A stretch of DNA of 64,000 nt. It comes from Gavia stellata. Taxonomy: Eukaryota > Chordata > Aves > Gaviiformes > Gaviidae. This document shows, in pieces, positions 38,124 through 51,200 of the stretch. A program made the position numbers and the translations under genes. The stretch spans positions 8,095,034 to 8,159,033 of the forward strand of contig NC_082618.1 of the NCBI RefSeq assembly GCF_030936135.1, written 5' to 3'. Below the pieces are notes generated by a model that was not told the origin of the DNA, searched no databases, and saw nothing but the letters and a program-made list of their open reading frames with translations. Numbering within the stretch: position 1 is the stretch's first letter; the number at the start of each line of letters is the position of its first letter.

Positions 38124-38132
38124 CTATAAATA
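38124..38132 (-). promoter_or_regulatory. SLC6A4: TATA-like element, candidate SLC6A4 promoter
   Basis: The minus strand reads TATTTATAG, about 380 bases upstream of a strong donor-like site. A CRE half-site (TGACGC) lies at 37941-37946. The plus strand also reads TATAAATA here, so orientation is not decided by the motif alone. Confidence 0.25.
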
Positions 38133-41100
38133 ACAGGAGGAGGAGGATGATGGAGACAGGACGGAAGTTTTGAGGGAGTCAGGACACCAGAAGTTTACAG
38201 GTGCGTCTGTAGCTTACAGAAAGGTAGGAAGGACTGGGATATCACAATAAAAGGGCTTGGAAAGAATCATTTCTGTTGCTCAGCAGTTGCATTATTTTAA
38301 TAAAGAAATATGATTTAGTTTTGTTTTAAAGCATTAAGCACATTCTTTAAAAAGCATTTTGCTGCTTCAGTAGGCTCAACAAGTTGTTTCCTTTCTTGCT
38401 ATTACTCCTCAAAATATCTCACTCACCCTCTGACACATGCTTTTTTCTCCAGCTTCTTTCACCCAGGATTTCTTCATTCCTAGACTTTACAATTTGTTTA
38501 TAAAAAGTCACAAGTCACAGGTCAACGAAAAAGTGCCAGAGTTTAGGTGGCGGACTTGGGGGAAAAAAAAGTGGAAAACCAGAATAGGGACAGAGAAGAA
38601 TAGCTAATTGTTAGAGCAAGGGCAGTTTTGCTGCAAGTGGTTGCCAGTTTTCAGAGACTTGTTCCAAACAATTGAAAAGAAAACAAACTCTGAAAACTGC
38701 AAAGCATAGGGATATAATTAGCACTTTCCTTTTTCTGTCTTCTGGTCCCTCAATGAGCGCAGCAGCCACTCAGCAGTGTGTCGTTTGCCCCATCTCAAGG
38801 AGAGCTCAGGTATTACAACTGGAAACATTAAGGAGACTCGGATCGAAATAATTTCTGCTTTCCCGTTAATTCTTGGGGGCAGTACATTAAAGACATTTTG
38901 TCAAATTAAGCTCGTTGCCTTCAGTTGTATTAGAGATTTGTCGTTTTAGTGAAAGTAGCAATAGCTAACTCGTCTTCTCTCTGCCGCGCTGAATTCCCCT
39001 CCTGTACTCTTCTTTCCAAACTAAACAGTGTTGGTCACATTAATCTCCGCTTAGCTGCGGGCAGGAAAAGCCCCACAAGTTAGTGCCCTCACTCACAGCC
39101 TTCCCCCTGTTTTGTCCTATTCCGAAGGCTTTGCAAAAGGACAGATACCGTCGTGCCTCGCTCACCAGACCTTTACGAAGGTCAAAGCACAATGTTTTAA
39201 TGCATAAGCATCCCTCTGGATTGGACCCCGTGCTTTGGGCAGCAGGCTGCTTCTTTCTGGGGAGGAGGGACAGTACCAGGAATCCATGCCTGCCTTTCCA
39301 TACGGATTTCCAGCTCACTGCTGCTGAGACTGGAATGGATGTTCCAAACTCAATTTTTCTACCCTCCTACAAGAAATAAATTCTCTCTGCTTTGGGTCCC
39401 TCTGCTCTTTACATAATGATATGGGGGTTTTTTTAAAGTTTTAGAGGCATCGTGACCTTTGTCTGAGGTTTTTCTCCATCTTAGTCTCTGCTTAGAGTCG
39501 GTTCTTGTACCAAGTTCTGAACCACTATTGCATACCATTCATCTTGGTCAACACTTGCAGTTACAGTGCTTTCATCTGCTCACATCAGTGGCACCCAATG
39601 TCAGTACTGAGTTATTTTCCTAGGGCATGCAAAGCTGTAACGTGAAAAACAGCATATAAAGAATACAAAAATCACCTTTCATGACTTATCCTGGCCTTTT
39701 TGTTCCATTGATTTTTTTTTTTCCCATTAATGTCTTCTGCAGCAGCATGGGGTTTTTTTTAATTTCTTGCCACACAGTCTGGAGCCTATGGGGCATAATA
39801 TAAATAACAGACTTGAGATTTCAGGCAGACCCCTCAACTTTACGGCACTCACTTACCCCGTATGTGAAAAACTTCCAGGTCCTGTACCGAGTCAGTTCCA
39901 GAATTTCATGAAATCTTCTGTGCATTGGTGGGCAAAATCCTAATGATTTAGGGGAAGTATGAAAAAACAAGAAAATGGACTTTACACAAGACGTAATTTC
40001 AAACACTTCCACAGTTCTCCACAGATAAAGCAGCTGTTGCCAACGCCAGCACGAGAATGGGAAGCATCAACCAAATTACCTAATAACAGTAGTACCAGCT
40101 GTACTAAGAAGAGATTAAGAATAATTCTGCAAGCATATCTCTGATTCACTGCCAATAAGAGGATAGGAACAATCTTCCAAATAACACAAAACAAACAAAT
40201 CCTAAAATATTTATTTGTTCCCATCTTTTGCTTAATTGGGAATCAGACTACATTTAGAAGCTATTAAGATTGGCTTTGGGATAAAAGAAATTCTGATTGT
40301 CCTTCCCTGATATTTTCTAAGCTGGCTGAGCTGGGATATACACGTGGGAGTTAGAGGGTTTTGGAGAGGTTTTGCTCTTTCCACTACAACTCTTTTGAGA
40401 GCGCATTCGGGTGGGGAAATCTGATTCTGAGAACCTACAAACCAGCACTGCACAACCTCTCCTCCTGCCTCTTCCTTTTCTTAGTTAGCAGTAGTTACTA
40501 TTTTCTGACTTTTGGCTGAATCTGAGATAGTTGGCTTTTATAACATTACCTGTCAGTATTCTCCACCTGTCAGAGGAACTGCCTTTGAATTATCACATGA
40601 AAACTACATGGTTTTGTTGGCAAACTGGAAAACTATCTGGTTGGTTGGTTCCTAATCAATCCAAAGGTCTTTTTAAGGATTTGCAAAGGGTATAAACTGA
40701 AGAAAGAAACACCACTGAAACACAGAGGGGATTGATTCGTTTGGGGTTTTTATTTTAACCTAAGCATCTTTTTATCAGTTGGATGTTAATTTTTTTGTAA
40801 TCTGGGTTTACAGTTCATAAGGCATAGAGCTTTCTTTGGTGAGAGACTAAACCTGTAGCAAGCTAGGCTTATTCCCACATTATTTCTATTCCATCAGTTG
40901 GCAAGAGTTTAGTTTTTGCTCATCTCTGAACCATCTCCTGCAAACTGACAGGAGTTAAGTAGTCTGTTCCTCATTTACGTGCTCCCATACTACCCCACCG
41001 GAGAGGTGCTGGGCCAAGCCTGCTCATCCATTCTGCCATCTCCGGGCTCTAACCACCATGCACCTGAGAAGAGACTGAGGTTCTTCCAGATCCAGCTGTG

Positions 41101-42224
41101 CCTCACGCTACGCAGGACACTGAGAACTTCCTCAGCCTCCATATGGAGCACGTGGCCTCTCAGTCATCTGCTCATCTGTCTCGAATCTTAATCCCCCAGT
41201 TGAGGACTGCTGATCACATTAGTGATTTTTCCTTTGGGACAAAAGGACAGAGTGATCCAGTAAACATCACATCAACATGGAAAATTGTTTTACACATACT
41301 GATTTTATTCACGTTTCAAACTACTGTTTAAAAACAAGCCCACTTGCCCTAAGATACAACAGTCTGTTTTAGGGATAACAAAGACAGCTACTTAGCAAGA
41401 GCACGCAGCTATTGATTCTTACCAAAAGCACAGGACTGGTTTTCATGGGCTGTTATCACACGTTACTAAAACAGAGAATATTCTACCTAATACTGCGCCA
41501 GCCTTGAATTAGAGAGTGTCATTAGCATGAACCTTAGAGCAGTTTGTTCAACCACCCTTAGAGTCCTCGAAATAGAAGAAATACAGCTCTTGCTTTGACA
41601 TGTATTTCCCCCCCTCTTCCCCATTCCTTCTTAAAGAACTTATAAAACTGCTGGGCATAAATGCAAAACTGTTTCTGCCGGATTGGCTTCATTTCCTATA
41701 ACGTGTTTTAGCCATGTGGATTTTCTGTGCTTATTTGAAGGAAAGGAAAAAAAACCATACTATTGTATAAGCTGTACAGGGAAATATCTGGGCAAGAGCT
41801 GCAGAGATAAGCACAGGCTGGACAATACTTTTAAACACTCAAATTAACAAAAACTGGCTTGGAAACCGTTTTTAATTTGTCAAACTCAATCCTCATCAGT
41901 GCTGCCATGGGCAACAAAAATGTTAGTCAGTTAAACTCCAGAGAAGAAGTTAACACTCTTTGGCTGCTATCCCCCTCTCAGATAGCATAGAGGAAATAGA
42001 AGAACTGGGGTAATGTCATAAGCAGAAAGATTTTGAAAGACTAAAATACTGACCTTTTGGAAGAAAAAAAGCCCCCAAAACACCACAAGCATTAGTCATA
42101 ATCAAAATATTGTGCATAATACAGCTTCCCAGGAGATTTGGCTTTGTTTCAGAGCCACCAGGGTTCAGCATCAAGTACAAGACTGTTTACTCGCCTTGAT
42201 GCAAGTAACACAGCATGAGGTAGA

Positions 42225-42750
42225 GACTGTGCACCACCGACCCACAGAGCCTAAAGGGCCCTCGAAAGATCCTCTGGTCCATCCCTTTGCCGAAAGAAAG
42301 GATCAACTCTACCAACACCATTTCTGACATGTTCTTCTGCAACCTGTTCTTAAAGATCTCTAAGAGCGGAGGCATCACACATCCTCAGGCAACCTATTCC
42401 AGTTCTTCACTATTTTTATCACCAGAAAGCTCTTCCTAATCTCACTAAATCTTGCTGCAGTTGAAGCCCATGACTTTCTGGTCAGTTTATCATCAGCAGT
42501 GGGAACAAACTTCCCTTCTTTAAAGTATCCGTTTATGAATTCAAAGAACGTTGTGTCTCCCCTTTGCTCTGACTAACACCATGGTTCTTTCAGCCTTTCA
42601 CTAGTCACAGTTTCAAGTCCTTTGATCATTCTCACCGCTCTTCCCTACACTCATTTTTGGTTTGCATCTTCCCCAAGGTGCAGGACCCTAAGCTAGATAC
42701 TGCACTCCAACTCGCTCCCCATCAGTCTTAGTCAGAGCCGGGTAACTTTA
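42225..42750 (-). mobile_element. CR1 LINE fragment (3' region, 5'-truncated)
   Basis: The plus strand carries, in order, diverged forms of the antisense CR1 3' region: AAAGATCCTCTGGTCCATCC, then GGCAACCTATTCCAGTTCTT, AGAAAGCTCTTCCTAATCTC, TTTCAGCCTTTCACTAG, CTTTGATCATTCTCACCGCT, and AGATACTGCACTCCAACTCG. The order shows the CR1 sense strand is minus, with its 3' end at the low coordinate. It is about 520 bases, clearly old and without coding capacity. Boundaries are approximate. Confidence 0.85.
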
Positions 42751-43004
42751 CATATATTGCCAGCTATTTCTGTTTATACACCCCAATTACATTACTTTTT
42801 TTTCCCTACAGCAATATGTGATCAACCACGACATTTTTGTATTTTTCTTTCCACACCACTTAAACTTAGTCCACACTTGTTCTGCATATCCGGTTACTCC
42901 TGGCTAGGCACTGTTCTTTATACAATATACATTTGCATGACTTGATAGAGATCACATTTTGATGAGCATGGAATATGAATCAGAAATGGTGGCAAGGTAT
43001 TTGA

Positions 43005-43067
43005 CAATAACCTGATAATTAAATATATTTGACAAATGAACAATTCAACAATATCCTGATAATTAAA
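43005..43067. repeat. 19-bp direct repeat, 44 bp apart
   Basis: CAATAACCTGATAATTAAA (43005-43023) and CAATATCCTGATAATTAAA (43049-43067) differ at one base. A local segmental duplication just beyond the CR1 fragment. Confidence 0.75.
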
Positions 43068-43675
43068 AGATATGCCCAAACTTCCAGAGATAACTGCATG
43101 TGATGCACACTTCTGCCAGTCAACGCTGTAGAAAGCAAGAAAGGTCATCTACCTGTCTCAAGACACAGGAGAAGATCTGAGCATTGGAGTCTTCTAGATT
43201 AGGAAAACCTACTGCAAAGGTATAGCTTTATGTTATTGCTCCTGACCGTTGCTACTAGAAAAGGCAAGTGAGAGCAATAGCCACTTGCTCCTGTACCCTC
43301 ACAGGTCTTGAGATGACAGAAAAACCTTTTGACATAAGCCCAGGATAACATGAGCTGAATTTTATTCAAAGGGAATGAAATTATAGTATCACTGTACTGC
43401 CAAGACACATTCTGTACCTCTCCAGAACAGCTTTGTTACCTTTGCAGAAAACACCGCAAAGGGCACAGACTCTTCAAACACATCGCTCCAGGACAGTAAC
43501 AATAACCTGCTGCTGCTGTTCCACACCAAATTCACTTACCTAACCAGCACTCCTGCCCACTTCAGGAAATGTTCATCACAGCAGGTTGAATCATCTTGGA
43601 TGACTCCTAGACAAACCCTAATCTGGATTTAGTTTAGCAGGCAACATGCAGACATGATTTAGCTTGGCATTTTTA

Positions 43676-43708
43676 ACATATGTATGTACATACATACACA
43701 CACATTTG
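43676..43708. repeat. short CA/TG-rich microsatellite
   Basis: Alternating purine-pyrimidine stretch: ATATGTATGTACATACATAC followed by ACACACA. Confidence 0.7.
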
Positions 43709-44274
43709 TGTAACTAGCATGAAATACACTTTCACACTTTCATCATCATTTAATAACTTCCTACCTCTGTAGTCCAAAGGGAAGAAAAGTGAAACCGAAT
43801 AGTAGAGTACCACAGCCATACCAAACATCCTTTTTTTGCTTGCCCTTGACTTAAGCAAGCAACATCTCTTTGCTACCCACAGTAGCTGGCAGTCATGTTT
43901 CGGTGTGGTTCTTCATCCTCACTTACCCTCTTACTTGCCTATGGCTAAACCCAGTACAGAACAGGAAAGTTGTCACGGCACACACAAAGACAGTCCGCTG
44001 TTTCGGCACAATTTAAATCGAAGGATTAGTACTGTGGTCAAACTATCTGAGTTCCTGTAAGCACATGAGATACTATGTTTGTGTTTACCTTTGTTCAGTG
44101 AGAGGAGCATCTTTGTGGCTACTACTGAGAGCATAAAGCAGCATGTTTTTCCGATACATTCACATTTTGGCTCACTTAGATGTTTGTAGATCCCTACTAA
44201 CTTTCTATTTCATTAGTTACATGAGGGTCATTTAAAAAAAGAAAACAGAGCTGTACCAGTCACTTTAGAAAGTG

Positions 44275-44280
44275 TTTATT
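44275..44280 (-). terminator. BLMH: BLMH distal poly(A) signal AATAAA
   Basis: TTTATT on the plus strand reads AATAAA in BLMH sense, about 840 bases after the stop. Downstream in sense direction is CTCTGTTTTCTTTTTTTAAA, a T-rich element expected near a cleavage site. Confidence 0.6.
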
Positions 44281-44939
44281 CAAAAGCTTCATAGCACCAT
44301 CTTGTTTTTTAAAACATCCAAATAAAATGCAGCAATTAAAACATTGGGTTTTTTCTGTTGAGCATGACACTAACTCCACCTGTGAACATATTTGTTTGTT
44401 CTTGCTAATATAACTGAAAAATAGCGCTCCTGTGCACACAGACATAGCACTGGGCCTTGGCATGGGTTATCCGGTCCTAGCTCAATAATGGAAGAATAGA
44501 ACCAAGTGAAACTGGAAACCTCAAGGAAACGGTTTCCGCCTCCCCCAATTCTGCTGGAAGAGAACATTTTCTAAAGGTAATTTTTAGCAGTTTCAATTCT
44601 TAAGTCCCCTCCAAAACTTCAGCAAAACTAAAAATGTAAACATAGAAAATATTTCGGGCATTCTTTTATGGTACAAGTCAGACCACAGATGGTTAATTTA
44701 TAAGTATCTTGATGTATTTGTTCTAACAATCACATAGCTTAATTCTAAAGAAGGGCCTTTTATGGCCATCTTTTCTAGGAAAAACACTGGTCAAAATAAT
44801 TCTACTGAGTTACTATGCTGATTTTGATTAAAAATTTAAGGTAAAATCAAACTGCCAATGACAGCACTTGTAATACATTTTCATTATGAGTTTTTTTCCT
44901 TTTCCCTTTTTAGTTCTGCGGAGTAGCCTGTCTGAGAGC

Positions 44940-44945
44940 TTTATT
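44940..44945 (-). terminator. BLMH: BLMH possible proximal poly(A) signal
   Basis: A second AATAAA in BLMH sense, about 170 bases after the stop. The bases beyond it are purine-rich, so it is a weaker candidate than the one at 44275. Confidence 0.3.
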
Positions 44946-45114
44946 CAGCCAAGTCAGAAAAGCGCTATTTCCCAAAGATCCTTAACTTACATTTCAAGAA
45001 TACGGACCATGCTGAGTGCTTGGTCACATTATCATTTGGCTATGGCTTCCAACCACTGGAATTCTCTATTGCATCTACTTCTGGTTGACCGTTAAGAGGC
45101 AAACGTTCTGTAGT

Positions 45115-45266
45115 TCACTTGGCTAAAGCCCCCATAGGGTCCCAAGCTGGCAAAACAATTGGTTCCTGCTGCATCACTGCCAAGACGTCTTCTGGTACAT
45201 GCTTCTTATCCACTACAACTTCATACACGTACTCAGAAAACCAGTCATCAGTCATGATCAGGTAAC
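45115..45266 (-). CDS. BLMH: BLMH exon 12 (C-terminus)
   Basis: A 152-base exon after CATCTCCAG. It encodes (G)YLIMTDDWFSEYVYEVVVDK, then KHVPEDVLAVMQQEPIVLPA and WDPMGALAK before TGA. Confidence 0.96.
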
Positions 45267-48200
45267 CTGGAGATGAAAACAGTTCATTACAACAGAGAAC
45301 CATTACCAATACAGTGAAGCAGTCACATACAAAAGTTTCACCTAGAAATGCTGCGTTACAAACAGGACCTAGTCTTATTTCGTATTTCTCAAGACAAAAA
45401 AAAATCACAAAGAAATTAACATATAGGATAACCAGATGTACTTCATGTGCACTGAAAGACCAAGCAAGAAGGAAAAACAAGACCCCGAATATTCATCATT
45501 TATGCTTCCTCTGTTAAAATAGGCATTGAAAGTACTCAAGTGAATTACAATGCCTTAAAACAAACCTTAGTATTTAAGGCAGAATGTAAAGTTATCAATT
45601 ATCTGGCTTTAGAATTTTTCAGGATTTTGGTAAGAAAAGGGAAGTTTTCCAGGTGAATATCCAAACCATCTTTGGCTTAAGAAAACTTTGCCGGTTTAGC
45701 TTTTGCAGTAAGAGAAGGAGGCCATCTGCTTTCTTCAAATGTAAAGCTATCTAAATCACACTTTAGCTGAACTAAATCTTAATTTTCTCCCTTAATATAC
45801 TTCTTACTGAGAATTTCAGTCAACAGCCTTTAAACTGGGAGAAAAAAGTCACATTTAGAGTATCACAGGTTTCAGCAGAAAGCTACCACTGGAAACAAGC
45901 TATTCAAGGTGAACTGAAAATAAGAGCGGTTGGGAGAAAGAAAGCATTCAGAAGACAGATGAGAAGGCTTTATGTAATAAAGTTCCTCATGTCCTTATAC
46001 AGTATCATCAGACAATCAAATGAAACAAGAAAACGTCCAAAGAATATGGACAATAAATGCATCTATCTCCACCATCTTGTTTCTAAAGCAAGAGATCAGA
46101 TAATTCCCATAAATTAAAAACCCTATCAATTGTAATCCGAGCTAGAAACCATTTTGGAAACACTGCCAAAGGGAGCTGCCTTGATTATTCTCTCTTCAGG
46201 ATATGAGTTCTTGGGACACACAAAAACCTCTCACTCCCAAGAGCCAACAAGTAATTGCACCCTGAGAGGATAATGAACTCTGCTCCTGACATCCTGCATC
46301 TCAAAGCTTGACAGTGCTGATTAGGATCGCAGTGTCTGAACAAGAAGGAAACGTCAAGCAGAACTTCAGAACATGCAAATAAGTAAGGTCGCTCTTTGAG
46401 AAGGCCTGTGCCCGGTGTCACAATGAAAGCCATTATCAATCTCTTCATTAAAAGGAGACACATACTTTATATGCAGCAATATATACACCCAAGAGCCTGC
46501 CTAAGGCAACCCTGAGCTCTGCATTCCATCCAGGTAACAGGCAGAAGCAAAAGAAACAGACAAGTTTATTGCATTTCTGGGCAGGGTACACAATGGAGTT
46601 TTACCTCAGGCAATTAGTCTATTGCTTGTACTAAACCATTTGTATGTTAAGGCCAGAATACAGATAAGAACTTAGAACAGCACTATCTTGTTGTAACAGA
46701 ACGCAGCACCTGACTACAAAAGTGCACTCCTCTGCGTATGAGGCTGGTCCACGTTTCTCTACCTTACCCAAAGGAAAACCTGAACATGCAACATTTTAAA
46801 ACTGACAAGCTGCTGGCCAGGGAGAGGTCAGTCGAGGATGAACCGTCTGCGAGTTACTGTGTAACCTAGGATCTGGGCACCTGATAAGAAAGCCCTTGCA
46901 GAGTTCCCATGGGACCTTGTACAAGCCACTTTGTGCTGGTGCCTCAACTCCTCCTCGGGGAGAACAAATTAACAAAGTCATTCCGTCATCATGTACTTAC
47001 GAGGTGATATATATACACACATACATGAATAAAAACACTAAGTGTCTACCGTCAAATCCTTAAAATGTCATGCAGAAGAGTAAGCATGCAACAGTCAGTA
47101 CAAGAGATTAAAAGAGTCAAAAGGGAGCTGACTTCTAGCTGGAGATGTACCACAAGAAAGTTCTTTTCACGCCAAAACAAGCAGATGGACCCCTATCAAA
47201 TGGATGTGATAATGTGATTTAGTGTTCCCCTCTTAAAAAAAGATATCCGATGGGATAAGCTGGGTTCAAAGTTAGGTAATAATGTACCATGTCTCCAAAA
47301 CAAAAGAGTAAGCAGAATAATTAAACTTGCCTGTATGGCTGACAAAGTGCCAGTAAAACACAGAAAGGAAATATTTGACTGGGAAGTGACTTTTTTACCT
47401 CAAAAAACAAGCAATGTTTGTCAGCAGCTGTGTTTGTTCCTTGAGGAAAAACAGACAGGATTCCAAGAAACACTTTTACAACAAATATGAATGTAATTAC
47501 TAAATATTTAGGAGAGGCAATGCTAGGCTGTTCCCAGGGCTTCCCTTTCTCTGGGACAAGCACTACCACAAGAATTCAGTTCTGCCCACTCCGCAAAGTG
47601 GGAGCATATAAATAACTTCATCCCATGATACCTGAACCAGGAGTCACAGTCTTCCCAGTCCAGCACCCTGCAAGTCTGGGGAAACAGGTGTTATCTGGCA
47701 CCTTAGACTGTCCTCAGAGCAAAACAAGAGGGACCCCATGCAAAAAAACACTTCCATTTCCTACCAATAAGTCATTTGTTTGTTTTTTAATGATTCAAAG
47801 TCTCATCTCTAGTGTTTTGTTGCAGGCTGTACCCTTTATCATCCTGTCCAAGAAATAACGGCGTTGGGGCTCACTTGTATCCCCCACACCCAACTGGGCC
47901 TCAATTGGGATGTGCCAAGTTTAACATCATTCTTGGCTGCTTCTTTACTGATGTGGATTCTGGTTCTCTGCACTGGACTTATCCAAGCACAGCTTCCCAA
48001 TTCCTTAACATGGCAGATAAGATAAAAAAATCACTGCCAGACAGTCTCAGTGGCATAGCAAGAGAGCTTGGACAGACTACAAATCCTCACCCTCCTACAC
48101 CAGCTAGTACTGGCTGTTGAAGAGTGAAACAGCAGGGCAGGAGGATGGGGAGGAAACCCAGTCAAGTTACCTCTTATGTTTGAGAACGAGCTCTGAAACG

Positions 48201-51200
48201 TACATCCAATTGCCTTTAGCTCAGCAGTGGGTTGTTTACTCATACCTAAGAAAATCATTCAGGGATTCACCTCCCTGAAAAAGGTAGTCTGAAATAGAGT
48301 CAAGCTTCCTAGTTCTGATGGGATTTTCTGTCAAGGCTCTTTTCCAGGCAACTCCCTAACCAAAACAAAACACAGTGAGCAAGACTTTCCAGAGACTGTG
48401 GTCTCTACCAGCACAAAACTAGTAAGTGACAGTGACTCACCCAGAAAAGTTCACATAGATGGCATGCATACAATACATGCATACAAGGTACAGGCAGGGT
48501 TTATTCAAGTCACTCTGGGGTCCTATTATATTTCAAAGGAACAACTAACTCCTCTTAAGTGGCTCTACAAGAACTCATTCTTGGAAAGTGAATCTGTATT
48601 TGGAAGAGAGATAAAGCCTAAGGAGGATACACTGTTACTGCAAGCCAAGTAGCAAGTTAAGCTTACAAAGCTGGCAAGCAAGTTCGAAGTAATACTCAAA
48701 GACAACTAGGTAACTGGGTTAATTTAGTGTTACTTCTAACTTTTCATTTCTAGTTGCTGTAGTTTTTATTTTTTGATTTTGGATTACGTGCTTAGAGTGA
48801 AGAAAGCCAAAAATGCATGCAGCTCCCAACACGTATCGATCACAGTCTCCGCAGCTCCGTCAGAGCATTTGCCGATGCTCCAGCCCAGTAACATGAGCAC
48901 AGATCTGCAGGTGTTCAGTCACAGCTCAACAGGTACAACTCCTACCGGCAGTGTCAGGCTTCAGTCTGCTGCACTGTGGTTCGGGAGTAATTGCCAATAT
49001 CCTAAAATTGAGCCCAGCCCTTCTCCAGTTCTAATAAAGAACAACTCTGAACCTTGGCCAAGGAGTGTAAATGACTCGCAAAATCAAAGTTGCTGACGGA
49101 CATCTATTAACTTCAGAATGTTTGGAGTACTAACCAAAGTCCATGCTGAGCAGTTGTAAAGCAAGCTGAGTAAGGCACTTCCTTCCTGGAAGCATTCCTC
49201 TAACACCAGTAGCATCTAACATCACAAACCAAGTATCTGGAGTGTCTCAAAACAAAGTGTTCTGACAATAAAAGCACAACTAACCAGGCATTTTTATATT
49301 TTATATTCTCTATTATACATAAGGGTGCTTAACAAAATAGTTATTAGTTTGTACTTGGAAACAAGAGAAGTTTTGATGTTACTTCTTTTTAGTATCGATT
49401 TGGCTTCTTTACTTAATCCAACATTCCAAAGTACATTTTACTGTCACACTGATGAACCTTGAAGGCTGAACATCAACATAGTTTCATTGTTTTGTCAAGA
49501 CTAAAGATTTTTATTGGAATACTTTGCTGCAAATGTATACAGCTAACTCAGAACAGACACTACTGCAAGACTAAGGGGCCAAAACATGAATTAAGACACT
49601 GTTCCAAGAATATTCTATGTTTTAGTTAGCTGTTCATGTATAAGATATCAAAAGCTTATGAATAAGACCACATCCTAAGACAGAGTTTTCCCAGAAATAG
49701 TCTATTCCCAGAAGAAACCCCAGACATCCTGGGAAATTTCAGCCATACCAAATCTTGTGAGCACAACATTTGGGATTAATCTGCAACAGAAAAATGTGGT
49801 CAGCAGTGACTATTGTGTTATGCCCTGGGACACACTGAACTCTGGCTTGGCATGCTCAACAGTGAGCTTATCATGCCATGGCTGAGTCCACATCCTGCCT
49901 CAGATAGGAGATGACAAAAATTATGGAGATCTCGCTCCACTCCAATCGTTTCGGAAAAGCTGACTGACTACAGGCCTTGGCAGAGCAAAGTAGAAATGCT
50001 CTCACACCATCAGCCCCTCTCACCTAGGGCCAGGGGAGGTCAGAGCTGCCCACCCTGACCAGGCGGAGAAGCACCCTCCAGTCATTCCCAGGCTGAGCAG
50101 GAAAGCAATTAGAAGGAATTTCCTAAACCACCGCTCAGCTGTGACTCACCGTTTTGTCCACACTGCCTGCCCATGTGCCATGCCAGGCTGGGGCATCCAC
50201 CCCGCTACAGCCCTACAGCGCTTACAAATCCTTTTGAAAGGAACAATAGCACAGGCTGAGACAGTCATCAACAGGAAAGCAAGTTCATGCAGAAAACCTG
50301 GCATGAGCTGAACTACATGTTAACTGCGGATGTTGTTGTTGCTAGTGCTTGTCATACCAGAGAGGAACACTGCAAGGATGCCGCAGGTCATGTTTTCAGC
50401 ATAGCTTTAGAAAGGCAACCAGAATTATGATTTTTTTAATTTTTTTTTTTTTACAGACAGGTGTTGGAGCTAGAACAGTTTACATTGCAGCTGTTCACAG
50501 CACAAGCTGGAACCTGCCATACCTTCATTTACTGATTTTGTAGATGAGGAAGTAAAAGCTTGCAGTGATTGATAAACAGTGCCTTGAAAGAAAATATAAA
50601 CCACTTCGGTTTCACACATGACTCAGGAAGATTATTTACATAACATCAGCCACAGCCAGCATAAGGTCCCAAAGATGAGACTGCTGCAGTGTACAGGTTT
50701 AAGCTTAGCTCTGTTACCAAAAACTTCAGTACATTTAAAATTATTGCAATGAAGTCTATTTCTCCTTTCATACTAGAAAGAAAGCATTCTATACAGTGCA
50801 GTTCTTGGAAATGATCCTATCTTACTTGATACTGCAAAGCATTTCTTAGCTATTGTCCCTTTATTATAAGATTGCTTTACATGCCCACTGGAATTCTTGG
50901 TATTTCAGAGGAGATGTACTACCACATTTACAGACTAATAATCCCAGATTTTTCAGACTTGTGTTCTGCAGCAAAGGATTTTGAGCCACAAAATAACAAA
51001 GGTTCTGCTCTCCCCCTTGCACACTTGTCAAGCTCCTACAGCGGCTGCTTTTTTTTGACAGGGATAATAGCTGGCAATTTACTTGTGATCAACAGCAAAC
51101 TGGTATAGAATGCTTAGGAAGATAAGCAGCTTTACAGCAATAAACTAATCAACCTTAAAAAAGTTATTTCAAAGTTTAAATACTTCATTATGTGAACTTC

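Larger units (their letters stand above)
38133..44254. other. intergenic region between SLC6A4 and BLMH
   Basis: Six kilobases with no recognised exon or RNA gene. The identified content is a CR1 fragment (about 42225-42750), a small direct duplication (43005-43067) and a short alternating purine-pyrimidine tract (43676-43708). It should include 5' flank of SLC6A4 and 3' flank of BLMH. Confidence 0.6.
44255..45114 (-). other. BLMH: BLMH 3' UTR
   Basis: Sequence from the BLMH stop (45115-45117) to the expected cleavage point after the AATAAA at 44275. No coding content was recognised. Confidence 0.55.

Noticed and set aside
44310..44345. AATAAA on the plus strand near 44320
   Set aside because: No plus-strand gene ends here; in BLMH sense it is not a signal. 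The minus-strand AATAAA at 44275 is the sensible one.
47812..48120. A 102-codon plus-strand frame in BLMH intron 11
   Set aside because: No family resemblance and no promoter or splice context; composition looks like random intron sequence.
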